A DNA stretch of 64,000 nucleotides from Rhinopomastus cyanomelas (taxonomy: Eukaryota > Chordata > Aves > Bucerotiformes > Rhinopomastidae): contig VXBP01001095.1 of the NCBI GenBank assembly GCA_013400115.1, positions 400,043-464,042 of the forward strand, given 5' to 3'. Positions within the stretch are counted from its first letter, which is position 1; each line of letters opens with the position of its first letter. This document shows, in pieces, positions 43,166 to 55,355 of this stretch. Both the position numbers and the translations under genes were made by a program. The notes beneath the pieces are model-generated. The model was not told where the DNA came from, did not search any database, and worked only from the letters and a program-made list of their open reading frames with translations.

Positions 43166-46159
43166 AGGCAGCAAAGAAACGAGCCCTTGGAGCTCACTCT
43201 GGGATGTTGTGCTGGGAGGCTGCTCTCTGGAGGCACCTGGACCACTAGGAGGTGAGAGGCACTGAGCCCTGGCTTGGGCTAGGCTGCAGCAAACCTTCCA
43301 ACAGCTCGGGAGTCCCCTGGGGGAAAGGGAGATGGGGCAAAACTCTGCAGCCAAATGCCCCAGAGCTCTGCCCAGAGTAAACCCGGTCCAGCCTCAACGC
43401 AGCTGCTTTGATCACATCGTGTAAGTGCAGATGAAAACCAACGTGCATCCAGCGAGGGATGAGCTTGTCCTCCAGGCTCTCGGCCAAGCCTTCGGCTTGA
43501 AGGCTTTGAACTGGGCTCAGCAGCTGCTGGGGGGAGGAATTTCTTTGGTCAGACTGCAGCTCCCAGCTTGCCTCAGCTGCTGGTTTCAGGGTCGAGCAGA
43601 GCTTTTCCTCTCAGGACCCCCAGTCTGGAGGTAACTCGGCCCCTGAGCTCAACCCTGTGGCTTGGGCCGGGAGATTTCTCTCTGGAGTTCCTGAGTTTTG
43701 CCTTTGTTGGCTCGGGGGGGAATGGAGCTGGCTTGGTGCTGGGATGGAGCCTTGATGGCCCCTCATGAGGACCTTCGAAGCTGGTGAGCGGGTTTTGGCA
43801 GGGAGTTGATGCGCCGTAGGTAGGGGGATGACGCAGGATGCAGCAGGAACGTGGGATCTGGGCCATCCGGGCTTTCATCCCGGCTCTGACAGGAGCCGCC
43901 TGCTCCAGTGGAAGCCATGGGGGATGCTGGGGCTCTGCTGCCAGCCCAAGCGAAGCCCCAGCTCCTTCGTCTCCGCTGCCTGCAGCGGGTTCCTCCGGCG
44001 CGGCGCGCTTCCGATGACAGGAGCCGTGCGGCGTGGAACACGCTGACAGACGGGGCTGCCGCCCACGGCGTCACCCACCGGCGGAGGGCTGAGCTAAACC
44101 TGGGGATGGGGAAGGTAAAACCTTGGCTTCGCCGGTGCCGGTGGGAATCCTCCCCGGGCTCCCAGGTGGGAGTGAGGGTGAAATCCCACCTCCCAGAAGC
44201 TGTCTGCAGCTCCACTTCCACCCTCCTGTCACAAGAGCCATAAATGGCGGTTGCATAGTCACTCTGGCCCAGATGGGCAGTTGCAGAGCCTGGCTGCCTG
44301 CAGCCTCCCCACCTGCCGTGGATGCAGAGTAAAATATTAGCTTAACCTCCCACAACAGTCATTAGCCTAATTCATTCCATCACACAAGCGGCTGGCGATT
44401 CCTGCAGCTCCGCTGACAGGAGGCACCCTAGACCTCTGCTTTCTCAACTGGGGTTTCTCTCCAGAAAGTCCCTGTCCTTCCAGGCCTGCTGCAGCCCAGC
44501 CCTTGCAGTGTGCACAGAGCTGCTCTGTGTTGGTGCCAGCACCCCAGGGGTGCTCCCAGGATGGGCAGCACCCCGGCACAGACTCGCTGGGATGAGGGGA
44601 CTGGGGAGGCTGCAGCAAGTGCGGCGCAAGGGGTCGAGGGGATGGAGCATCCCCCAGCTCTGCTCCAGAGGACTCCCATGCTCAGAACTGGGTTGCAGTG
44701 GGGGAAGCTTCTCTGTCTGTGCAGTGCTGGGGGTTGTGGGCAGACCCCTGGCAAGGAGGAGTGTTAATTAAGCAAATGCTTCTGCTGTAGAAGGTGTCTC
44801 TATGCAAAACAGCCCTGCAGAAGGTTGCGGCTCTACATGCGCTGCATCTTGTTCTTGCTGTCGCCAGCTGCAGGTGGGAAGGGGGAGATGGGGGCTGGCA
44901 GGGTGTGGGGCAGAGCTCTGGGTGCAGGCTGAGGTGTGGTGGGACCAAGCAGAGAGGGTGGGTGGCTCCATGCGGGGTCCCACATCAAGGGTTGGCTGGG
45001 AGGCACCAAACCTCAGAGGCTTTGGAGCCATCCATCCCGACCATCTCTGCACCCACACCCCTCCCAGTGAAATGGGGAAGGAGGGAAGGGATCAATCCAG
45101 CCCTGGAGGAGCGTGGGCAGCGATGCTTGACTTGGCTGTTGGCAATTAGCTTAATGAAGAGCTTTGTGTGATATTGTTGCCCTCTATTGGACCCAGCCTG
45201 AACGGCTTGACCTGCCCACGTTGGGTGGGGAAGGGTCTGGGGCTTCTCCCCAGCGCGGAGAGGCCATGGGAGCGATCCTTCCCCAGTGAATTCCATCAGG
45301 GCTCCTCAGAGAGGGAGTTGTAGCCCGGAGCTATCGTGAGCAAAGAGCCAGAGCTAATGCCAGACAGAGGTAATGAGCCTTGCCATGGACTTCAGTGGAA
45401 TTTGGATCAGACCATTTGCAGTCTCCAGGGACAGGCAGGTTCTGCGTCTCTTAGCAAGAGGCTGGAAACGCGCCCGAGTGATTTGCAGAGAGTCTGGTGA
45501 TTCCAAGGGCCTTGTTCAAACTCCTCTTTGCTGCCCTTTCTCAGAGCAGAAGAGGCTTTTTTGGGTGCCAGTGCCCAGTGGCTCCTTTGAGCATCCTGTG
45601 CATAGCCAGGAGTCCTGGCCACGCTGCACAGACCCACCAGGGTCTCTGCAGGAGCTCAAGTGGGACACGTGTGGACACCACCTCCAGCTCTGCACTCACC
45701 TGCTCTGGGCAGGACTCCTGTTCCCTGCTGCAGGTCCTGGGAGGAGTGAGTATGGGGTGCATCTGGCTTAAACCTGGGAGTGGGGAATGTTTCTGAAGGA
45801 GCAGAGGTGTCAGAGGAGGAGGAGGATGAGCTTGGATGTCACCTGCAGCAGGTGACACTGAAGCAGAGCTCCTGGGTGCTGCAGTGTCCTTGGGCTGGTT
45901 GAGCCTCAGATGGCGGGGTTTCTCTCAAGCCCATTTCACTGAGGGTCCTGTGGGCTGGCCCTGTGGGATAACCAGCCCAATGGAGGTAAAAGTCTTTTGA
46001 GCAGATTGAGTCGATACTGGTGCTGAGCCCTTTCCCAGTGCAGGGAAATGGTGGGTCACTTGTCAGTGACAGGAGTGTGTGGGGCACAGCAGGGCTGAAG
46101 TGCTGCTGGAAGGGGCACACAGGGTGCAGGCAGAGCCAGGCTTCTACCTAAAGAGGTCA
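43166..46159. other. 3-kb gene-free stretch with CpG-rich block and candidate conserved elements
   Basis: CpG-dense at about 43,920-44,110. AT-richer islands lie at 44,240-44,400 (aaaatattagcttaacctcc), 44,755-44,830 (gtgttaattaagcaaatgct) and 45,125-45,200 (ggcaattagcttaatgaaga). No repeat family or coding domain. Confidence 0.4.
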
Positions 46160-46725
46160 CAATCCCAGAGTGATTGAGGATGGAGAAGCCCTCTGAGCTC
46201 AGCCAGACCAGGACCTGACATCACCCCAGTGGCCATACCAGGGCACTAAGGGCCACAGCCAGGATGCCCTTCAACACCTCCAGGAATGGGGACTCCACCA
46301 CTTGCCCTGGCCAGTCCAGTCCAGGCTCTGATCCCCTTTCCATGAGGAAGGGCTTCCTAACATCCAGCACAACCCTCCCCTGGCAGCTGCAAGTCCTGTC
46401 CTCTCATCCTGGCCCTGGTTGCCTGGGAGAAGAGCCCAACCCCTACCTGACTACAACCTCTGGAGAAAGAGAGAAGGTCCTCCCTGAATCTTCTCTTCTC
46501 CAGGCGGAACACCTCCATCTCCCTCAGCCTCTCCTCATCAGCCTTTCCCTCCAGTCCCTTCCCTAGCCTCGTTGCTCCTCTGGACCTGCTCCAGCCCCTC
46601 CATCTCCTTCTTGCAGTGAGAGCCCCAGTACTTGAGGGGAGGCCTCCCCAGTGCCCAGAGCAGAGGGAGAACGACGTCCCCAGACCTGCTGGCTGCGCTA
46701 CTGCTGATCCAAGCCAAGGTCATCT
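46160..46725 (-). mobile_element. CR1 LINE fragment (about 565 bp), same subfamily as 33,181
   Basis: Antisense CR1. The minus-strand frame holds ORF2 residues SSAASRSGDVVLPLLWALGR and KKEMEGLEQVQRSNEAREG. The 3' end shares ctctgagctcagcca and cactaagggccacagccagg with the copy at 33,181, in opposite orientation. Confidence 0.94.
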
Positions 46726-49700
46726 CCACCTCTCCCTTTGGCTGCTGCTGGTGGGATGCTGAGGGCTTCCAGCACAACTTGGCAGTGCTGCTCTGGAAGG
46801 GAAATGCCCCACGGAGGTGGGGAATCTGATACCCTGAGAGCACAGGCAGCAACGCACGGAGCAGCTCCCCGAGCGCTAAGTATCCAGAACCGGAGATGCT
46901 TTGCTTTTCTTCTTTTAACTGAGAACAAGTCTGGAGAGTTGGAATAGCTGGGAGTGTTATAAATGATGACATGCCTTTGAACTAGCAGCTGGGTGAATGT
47001 CTCATCCCACGCTGTCTATGTTCATGCTCCCCTGTCATCTGCTTCGAGGGCTAATAGAGATAAAACAATCCAAGGATGGATTTCCAGGCGGAACCGCTCT
47101 GCCAGGTGTCTCCTCATGCTGGAGCAAGGGGCTTAAAAAGAGACAAGAGCGAGGCCATGGCGCCAAAACCTCTCTGGTGAAGTCACCCAGGGTGAAGCTG
47201 CTGCCTTGGGAAGGATGGAAGAGTTGGCTCGACCTCTAGCAGTGAGGGAACTCGCCGTCTGAGCCTCGCGAGTGCTGCGCCGACCGGTGTGGGAGGCTGA
47301 GCCGGGGCGCCGACGGGTGGGTCCTGCAGGAGCATCAGTGGCTGCAGAAGCATCGTTTGCTTTGTGCCTCGCAAAGGCCTCTTTAATGACTTGAATAAAT
47401 ATTTGCATGAGGAGGCTCCTTGGGCCCCCTGCACTGGCACTAATTAGCCACGATTTATTTCCTGCAGCTCCTGTGCCTGCGGTGGGGAACCTGACTGTGG
47501 GTGCAGGCACTGGACCCTGCTAAATCTGTCTGGTCCTGCCTTTGCTCTCCTGGCCCAGCCCCAAGTGCTCCCAGCACGTGGCCCTGAATAATCCTTTAGG
47601 TCACCCCAAGGAGGACTTTGGGGAGACCCCTGTAAACCTCCAACCGGAGGAGCTGAGGGTCCACAAAGAGCTTGGCTCCATCACCTTCCACAGCTAAAGA
47701 AATCCTGGGGCCCTGGGAGGGGCTTATCTGCCCCTCTCCGTCTCCAGGCAACCTCCCCCCTCATCGCTGGGCTGTGAATTTGCCAGAGAAAATTGATCTC
47801 ACTGGGGCCAGAGGATTGCCAACCCTTGGTGCAACCAGTGTCATCCAGTTTCCCCACTGGGAGAAGCGCATCAGGTCAAGTGGAGATGCTGGGAGGGAGA
47901 AGGGTGGAGAAACGGGTGCAGAGCCGGTCGCAGCTCAGGGCTGGGCTGGGCGCAGAGGGGAGCAGGGAGGGCTCTGGTGGTGCAGGGGTAATGTGCTGGG
48001 CTTGCTGGAGGAGCAGGGGGGTGCTTGGCTGTCACAGCAGTGCTGCTCAGGCCAGAGCTTTCCCAGAAAGGTCAAGTTAAGAGCTGTCTCTGTATTTCAC
48101 TGACCGCTGCAAATGCCTCTCGTGCTAATGACAGTCACGTCACCCAGCCAGCGCCGTGGCGAGGGTTAGTTTTCTTGCTCCAGTGATGAATGCAGCAAAT
48201 TAAACCAACAGGATCTCATTCCTTGCACTCATTTCCTCTCTCCATCATGTGCTTGGAGGGGGGCAACGCCGAGCTGGCAGCAGGAAGAGCTTCCAAACCC
48301 AACGGGCAGAGCGCTCGGGGTGTTTCCCGTTGCACTGCGGGGCGTTGAGGCTCTTGGTGCTGGGCTCCAGGGCTGCTCCTCAAGCACTTTCTCTCCCCTT
48401 TCTCCTCTCAATCAAAATCTTGACCTGAAGCCTTGTGTTAACCCTCCTTCAGGCTCCCTGTTTGCTTCCCACCTCCTGAGCTTCAGCCCAAGGTGCTTGT
48501 CCTGACAGCAATGCACAAGAGCTGCACCGCCTGGTCCTGGAAGAAAGATGGGCTGAGAGTCCCTGACCTCCACAACCACAGCTGCTGTCACTGGTTCTGA
48601 TGGAGCCGGGGCTTCCCTCAGCCCCAGGGGTGAAGCCCTTTGGGACCATCTCCGCTGCCGGTCTGAAGCGGGTGGATGGTTTTCCTTGCAAAGTGACAGG
48701 ACACAGAATTGGAAGGATGAGGTTTCACCTCATGAAAAAGGGGCCTGAACGATGCTGTTCCTGTTGGAGCTGCTCATCAAAATCAGCCAGGACTCTGGGT
48801 CGCTGGGGCCTTCAGAGCCAGGTGAGGCTCTTCCCCTCCTTCTCCCAGCCTTGTGGCAGAAGGGCACAAAGGTCAGAGAGGGAAAAAGCAGCCTCAGGTC
48901 TCCACCCTCACACTCCTAGGGTGTCTATGCTTAGTCAACAAGGAGGAACAAGGAGCTGCTCTGTGCAGTGGGGGAGCAGGGAGGCTTGGATGCCCCCCAA
49001 TCCCCCAGCAGCTCTGCTCCCTACCTTCACAGTGCTGATTTCTCACCCACATCCCACTGCCTTCTCTCTCAGGAGACTTTTGAGCTTCATTCACACAGAA
49101 ATCAGTTGCATCAGACATGATCTTCCAAGCCCCTGGTTCTTTTCTTCCCTCTTTGTGGCCAGCTTGGTCTGGCGGTGGGGCCGGCCGGCCGCCGTCTCCG
49201 GGTGCGGGTGGGTGCTCCTGCACACAGGACGTGGGCAGTGACCACACAGAACAGTCTTCCAAGTGGTACCCTTGCTGCTGCTTCTCTACAGAAGCTTTTC
49301 AGAGCCTGCTTTGGTCTCCCTGGCTGTTCCTCTGCTTCTTCCTCCAGACTCTGACTTCTCCACAGAGCCACTCACACCCCCTCGTTTCTGGGAGATGAAA
49401 AGCCACTCGTCTGAATCAGCAGAAGACAACAGCAGCTGAATTTTCTTTCCTTTAGGCTCGCTGTCACATGCTGGTCTTTGCTTGTCAGGCAGGAGATGCC
49501 TCTGTGGAGGAGGCTTTCCAACACCTACGACGCCAAACCAGTGGTACTTGTGTTCCCTCCTTCCCAGTGTTGCTGTGGCGATGGGACCTGGCACTGGGGA
49601 GACTTCTTTACCCTGCTGATAAATTGCTTCTGACATTTTTGGAGAAGCATCACTGATGTTTCTCTTCTCCTTTCAAGATTGGTGGGGAAAGAACATCTTG

Positions 49701-49859
49701 GGGTCAGGCAAGTAGTCCTGCACCTGATCACCCCTCATCTCTTCCAGGAAGGTGCAGGATCAGTGTTTGTGATTGAGAGAGGGAGCTCGAAGCCTCTGAG
49801 CTTTGCAATCTGCTCGGGTCCTGGTGCAGATGCAGTGAGAAGAGCTGGGTCTTTGTTTT
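46726..49859. other. 3.1-kb gene-free stretch with candidate conserved elements
   Basis: Islands at 46,930-47,070 (gtgttataaatgatgacatg), 47,360-47,460 (with octamer ATTTGCAT at 47,401-47,408) and 48,060-48,230 (gctaatgacagtcacgtcac, gcaaattaaaccaacagg). A plus-strand frame of 213 residues at 48,600-49,241 has no domain and is not called. Confidence 0.4.
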
Positions 49860-50323
49860 CATGGAATCATCAGGGATCGGAAGGGACCTCAGAAGATCAA
49901 CCAGTCCAATCCCCCTGACACAGCAGGATCACCTAGACCAAGTCACACAAGAATACATCAGGGTGGGTCTTAAACATCTCCAGTGAAGGAGACTCCACAG
50001 CCTCCCTGAGCAGCCTGTTCCAGGGCTCTTCCTCACTGGGAAGAAGGTCCTTCTCATATTGACATGGAACCTCCTATGTTCCAGCTCACACCCACTGCCC
50101 CTCATCCTATCATTCGATGTCACTGAGCAGAGCCTGGCTCCGTCCTCTTGACACCCACCCCTCACATATTTATAGACATCTGTGAGGTCACCCCTCAGTC
50201 TCCTCCAAGCTCAAGAGCCCCAGCTCCCTCAGCCTCTCCTCATAAGTGAGCTGCTCCACTTCCTCCATCATCCTCGTTGCCCTACAGTGGACTCCCTCCA
50301 GCAGCTCCACATCCCTCTGGCAA
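49860..50323 (-). mobile_element. CR1 LINE 3' fragment
   Basis: Antisense CR1 from tail to the ORF2 motif RDVELLEGVHCRATRMMEEV. The frame is open for about 45 residues. Confidence 0.95.
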
Positions 50324-51040
50324 GAATTTTCCAAGTGTTCTTGAAAGGGAAAGGTACCAAAGAACAGCTGAACCGCTCTGGTGCAAAACCCAACGTGGAG
50401 CATGAAGTGATTCCTGATGATGCCACTGACACGGGAGCGAACCCAGCAGAGCTGGATCCTCGCTGCCCTGGCACGGGACTGCCTCACATTTCCACCTGGG
50501 TGAGGTGCTGGTGTTCCCAGAGGCTGCTCAGGCCCAGCCTCGGCAGCTGTGGGCTGCTGTGCCGCAGCGTTCGCCATGAAAGGCTGCGCGTGAGCTCGGA
50601 GCCGCCGCAGCAGAAGCGGATTTGGTGAGTCAAGCTCCTTTCTTCCCCAAGCACTGATCCCATTTCCTTGTATTCTTAAGTAGCTTCAATCCATCTCGCT
50701 GCATTACAGAAGCTGTGTTGATTGCTCTGCCGTAGTGACTAATAACCGGCCGTGCTCCGCAGAGTGCCCCGGAGAGCTGGCTTCCTGGCTGAGCTGCACC
50801 AGGCTTCCTGCCTGCAAAGGCACCTCGGGGAACCTGGTCTGTTAGGGAGCACATCGGGCTTTTCGTGAGCTGGAGAGAAAGGAGAGCAGCACGGGGTGTG
50901 GACGAGAGGCAGGAGGAGATGGGGAGGTGGGCTAGTGGGAGGGGAAACTGGGCATCAGGACCTGGGGTTGGAAAAACCTGAATGGGACAAGTGGGAGGTG
51001 GGGAAATGGAGTGGGTGAAGGAAGGAGCTGCTGGATCCTG
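50324..51040. other. Non-coding stretch
   Basis: Unique DNA with a modest AT-richer part near 50,660-50,750. No domain. Confidence 0.4.
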
Positions 51041-51220
51041 AGGACTGGAACAGGCTGCCCAGGGAGGTTGTGGAGTCTCCTTCACTGGAGATGTTTAGGA
51101 CCTGCCTGGATGTGTTCCTGTGGGACTTGGTCTGGGTGATCCTGCTGTGGCAGGGGGATTGGACTAGATGATCTTTCGAGGTCCCTTCCAATCCCTAATG
51201 ATTCTATGATTCTATGACTG
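51041..51220 (+). mobile_element. CR1 3' end with intact ATTCTATG tail
   Basis: ggaacaggctgcccagggag to aatgattctatgattctatg. One of the best-preserved 3' ends in the window, so probably young. Confidence 0.95.
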
Positions 51221-52610
51221 TTAAGGGCCAACATGTACATCTCCATGTGCTCAAGATACCTGGGGAAGAATGGGAGGCTGGTAGTGAAGCTGCTTGTGCC
51301 TGAAGCTCCCTGTTCCCTTCATGAGCCCTGAGAGCGAGATGGAGCCCAAAGCCAGTCCCCATCCCTCCTACAAGGGGATGAGCAGCCTCTACAACCAGGC
51401 TGAAAGTACTGGTGGCCACGGGCATGCTTGAGGAAGGTCCTTTTGGTGCAACAGAGGGACGAAATCACACCTGCCTTGCAAGGAAAAAGAACTTGTGAGA
51501 GGGAGGTGGATGGCCTGAGGAAGGGAGGTTTCCATGGATGCTGCAGCCTTTGGCTAGCAGAGACTCCTAGCCCTGTGGGCAGGTGCATTGTGGCCTTCAT
51601 CTCCATCCCAGATGGATTTTGGGAATCAAAGGTAGGGCTCTCTGCTGCTGTGATGCTCCTGATGTCAGGCTGTGCTGCAGGGAAGCTGCCTTTCTCGTTG
51701 TAATTACGGTGGGTATCACATTGGAGCCTTCAAGGTTGAAGCTCCTACCTTTGGCCCGTGCAGGATCTGCAGATCACTTCAATCTCCCTTAAACCCTCCA
51801 AGGAGCTCTTGAAATGTTGTTGTCAAGGCTCAGTGCTGCCTCTCTGCATGGGGAAAATGTCTCCACTGGCTGGTTGCCCACAGGCTGCACATGGGGTAAT
51901 CAGCCACCCTAATTGCTCCCCGTGATCTATAGCATCGACGTGCTGGTGGGGAAGTCAATAGTCCCCAGCGCTGGATCATCAGCTACTTCCCTCTGGGTCA
52001 CAGTCTGGTGACTCTCCCAGCACTACACTGAGCCACGTTTGCGCAAAGAGAGCCTGCAACGGGATGTGCAGGGAAGTGCAGAGGACCCCCTGAGGAATGG
52101 GATCTCCAAGTCGTTCTTTGAGGTCTTGCTGGAACCTGGTTATTGCTTAATAGCAGATGTGCAGTGGAGCTGGGTTCATGGGGCTAAAGGGAACAATGTC
52201 TGGGTGCTCCCCGAGGCAGAGGTACCAGTGGATGCTCCATGTGGGTTGTACTGGTGCTTCCAGCTAGTGTTGGAGCTTTGAGCAGAAAAGCTGGCTTGTC
52301 CTTGGCACTTGCCTTATTAGGGCTTTCTGGTGGGTTCATTAGGGCTTTCTGATGGGTTCATTAGGGCTTTGGCTGCTCCTCCAAGCTGTTCTTGGCTGGA
52401 CCTGTGAGACTGCATTTGCTTTTCCCCATCCCTCCCCATTTAATCTTTTTCTGCACTGTGTTTATCTAAAATATTCCTGGTTATCCTTTTCCTGGCACCA
52501 GTTAGATGCCATTTCCCTTCTGCTGAAGCTCTGGGATGTAGAGAAATTAAGGCTGCTTTCCCAGTAGCTGATGTCTTCCCATCTTACTACCTCCTGTGTG
52601 TAGCCTGTTA
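51221..52610. other. 1.4-kb gene-free stretch
   Basis: Contains a 22-bp tandem repeat at 52,316-52,374 and AT-richer parts near 51,690-51,730 and 51,895-51,960. No domain-bearing frame. Confidence 0.4.
52316..52374. repeat. Tandem repeat, 22-bp unit, 2.7 copies
   Basis: attagggctttctggtgggt starts at 52,316, 52,338 and 52,360. Confidence 0.9.
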
Positions 52611-52856
52611 CAGAATCACAGAACATTAGGGATTGGAAGGGACCTCGAAAGGTCATCCAGTCCAAGCCCACTGCCACAGTAGGATCACCTAGATCCAGTC
52701 ATTAGGGACTGGAAGGGACCTCCAAAGATCATCCAGTCCAATCCCCCTGCCACAGCAAGATCCCCTAGATCCAGTCATTAGGGATTGGAAGGGACCTCCA
52801 AAGATCATCCAGTCCAAGCCCCCTGCCACAGCAGGATCACCTAGACCAAGTCACTG
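52611..52856 (-). mobile_element. CR1 tail array, 76-bp unit, 3 copies
   Basis: cattagggattggaagggac starts at 52,624, 52,700 and 52,776, an exact 76-bp period. No ORF2 sequence follows; the whole insertion is tail. Confidence 0.95.
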
Positions 52857-54167
52857 TTAAATTCACTGTCTTTACAGCATCTCTGCCAAAGCCATGTCTC
52901 CTGTCAAACGTGCCTGTGCCACCTCCCAGCACAGCCGTTCCCAGCCCTCACCTCCCTCCGCTCCCCTTCACGTCCCTCCTGGTTCAGAACCAAACTGGCA
53001 CCGTTAGCCTGGGGCAGCCACATCCCAGAGCTGCTGTAGAACATCCAGCTCCACCACCAACCCCAGCCAACAGCTCTGCCCTGTCAGGACCCAGACCCTT
53101 CGCTCTCCTTTTCCGTTGTGGCTCATTCCCGGCGCCGGCACCGCACTGCCTCCGGAGAACAGGAGCTGAGGCTACACGGGCCTCGTGTCCCGCCCTGGCA
53201 ATAAGCTAACCCTGCTGTGGTCCCAGTTCAATTAGTGCTGCTGGAGGGCACTGGATGTGATGGCTGCAGGGCTGGAGGTCAGGTCTGCTGGGCAATAGCC
53301 TTTGATAATGCTCACTGGAGTGAGGAGCTACTCTCTCACCCAGATTGTCTCCCCGCTCTCGATGCAGCGTTGCTTTGTGAGAAGGATCTATTTTTCTACT
53401 GACCCATTTCGGGGAACACTCAGCCCACTCAGCTGAGGCACCTGGGAGAGCTCCCAACACCCCTTCCCTTGGAGGGCTCAGGGGCACCTGTACCAGCTGG
53501 GCTTGTGTGGAACCAGGGGAGCTTTCAGGTCCCGTCTGGACGCTCAGCGGTGGGTGAAGGCATCAGGCAGTTCAGCTAAGCCAGTCCTGCCTCCTTCCAA
53601 GCTGCTGACAGGAGAGTCACCTGCAGAAGGCAATTAAAGGCACCTAAATGAACTTCCTGCTGCTAATCACCATCTGAAGGACCTGTCTTTTCAGATGGAG
53701 ACAACTGCCTGCTCCTTCCCAGGCACCCCGAGGGGCCTTGTTCTGCAAGTGAAGTGATGTACGGCTCCCAGGAGGCTGCACGCCCCGCAGAGGAGGGCAG
53801 TTTTCTTCTGAACTGACTTTAAAAATCATTTTTCCCTATTTGTTCCACAAATGAAATGAAACGGCTCAGTCTGAGGACCTGCAGAAGGACTTGTTTCCAT
53901 CAAGTCCTTGGAAATGCTGTCAGGTTTCATTCCAGGAGAAATTGGTTTGAAACTTCTCCACTGCTTAAAAAAAAACCCCATAGACCTGAAGCTGCTGTTT
54001 CCTCTCTTCCTTCCACCTGAAGCCATCTGGGGCTTCCTGGGGCAGGAGTGATGGGTTTGGGTCCACCTTCTTGATGGCTATCGCATGCGTTCAAGTGCCT
54101 TGTCCCAGCCCTAAGACATGGATGGTCTTACAGATCCCTAAGCGAGCCCAGACCTGTCGTTTCAGAG
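52857..54167. other. 1.3-kb gene-free stretch
   Basis: Unique sequence, AT-richer from about 53,620 to 54,000 (gacttgtttccatcaagtcc, gaaattggtttgaaacttct). No coding domain. Confidence 0.4.
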
Positions 54168-54315
54168 TCATAGAATCATCAGGGATTGGAAGGGGCCTCG
54201 AAAGATCATCTAGTCCAACCTCTTGACACAGCAGGATCTCCTAGACCAAGTCACTCAGGAACACATCCAGGCAGGTTTTAAACATCTCCAGTGAGGGAGA
54301 CTCAACAACTCCCCN
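54168..54315 (-). mobile_element. CR1 3' fragment ending at an N base
   Basis: Antisense CR1 from tail to gagggagactcaacaactcc, then N at 54,315 and unrelated sequence. It looks cut by an assembly join and not by natural truncation. Confidence 0.9.
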
Positions 54316-54669
54316 GCCTGGGGTTTCTGTGTCACAGAGATCGTGCTCCTCACCTCTGCAGCCTGATGTCCTCAGACCACGTTTTCCTAAACTCCCAGCC
54401 TTTTAAGACTAACAAGGGCTTGGAGGCTCTGACAGACCTTGGAGTATTTCCTGTGCTCACTGGCCATAATTGCCTTGTGTCCTGTTTTATGGCCCTCACA
54501 GAGCGATCTGATGACAGCCCGTTTCTTGGCTACCGCCCATAGGAAACGGGCTGGTTTATGTTTAGAGGAGCCTTTGATTTGGGAAGCTGAGCCTATGGAC
54601 AGCTGTCCAGGTTTGATGTCTTGGTCCCAGTGCATTAGAGCTGTTGGCTTTCATTCCTGGCATTTACTA
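54316..54669. other. Non-coding stretch right of the join
   Basis: Unique sequence; nothing recognised. Confidence 0.4.
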
Positions 54670-55355
54670 AAGAGGGCCAACAGCATCCTGGGGTGGATCA
54701 GAAGCGGGGTGGTTAGCAGATCAAGAGAGGTTCTTCTTCCTCTCTACTCTACCCTGGTGAGACCACATCTGGAGTCTTGTGTCCAGTTGTGGGCCCCTCA
54801 GTTCAAGAGGGATGTGGAGCTGCTGGAGGGAGTCCAGTGTAGGGTAATGAGGATGATGAAGGAGGTGGAACACCTCCCTGATGAGGAGAGGCTGAGGGAG
54901 CTGGGGCTCTTGAGCTTGGAGGAGACTGAGGGGTGAGCTCATTCATGTCTATAAATATGTGAAGGGTGGGTGTCAGGAGGATGGAGCCAGGCTCTGCTCA
55001 GGGGCACCCAATAATACAACAAGGGGCAGTGGGTGTCAGCTGGAACAGAGGAGGTTCCACATCAAGGTGAGAAGGACCTTCTTCCAGTGAGGGTGACAGA
55101 GCATTGAAAGGGGCTGCCCAGAGTGGTTGTGGAGTCTCCTTCACTGGAGAAATTTAAAACCCACCTGGATGTGTTCCTGTGTGACTTGGTCTAGGTGATC
55201 CTGCTGTGTCAGGGGGATTGTACTAGATGATCTTTCGAGGTCCCTTCCAATCCCTAATGATTCTATGACTTGGTCTGGGTGATCCTGCTGTTGCAGGGGG
55301 ATTGGACTGGATGATCTTTCAAGGTCCCTTCCAACCCCTAATGATTCTGTGACTC
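54670..55355 (+). mobile_element. CR1 LINE (about 690 bp) with the longest preserved ORF2 frame
   Basis: Sense CR1. The frame is open for about 88 residues to 54,936 and reads, in order, KRANSILGWIRSGVVSRSRE, LPLYSTLVRPHLESCVQLWA, RDVELLEGVQCRVMRMMKEV and ERLRELGLLSLEETEG, then a stop. Frameshifts follow. The tail is duplicated with an 84-bp period (gacttggtct at 55,183 and 55,267). Confidence 0.96.

Noticed and set aside
48600..49241. Plus-strand frame of 213 residues
   Set aside because: No domain, no splice or start context that stands out, and equally open frames overlap on the other strand.
54439..54936. Plus-strand frame of 165 residues as a host gene
   Set aside because: From about 54,670 it is the CR1 ORF2 C-terminus; the part before is unrelated and has no domain.
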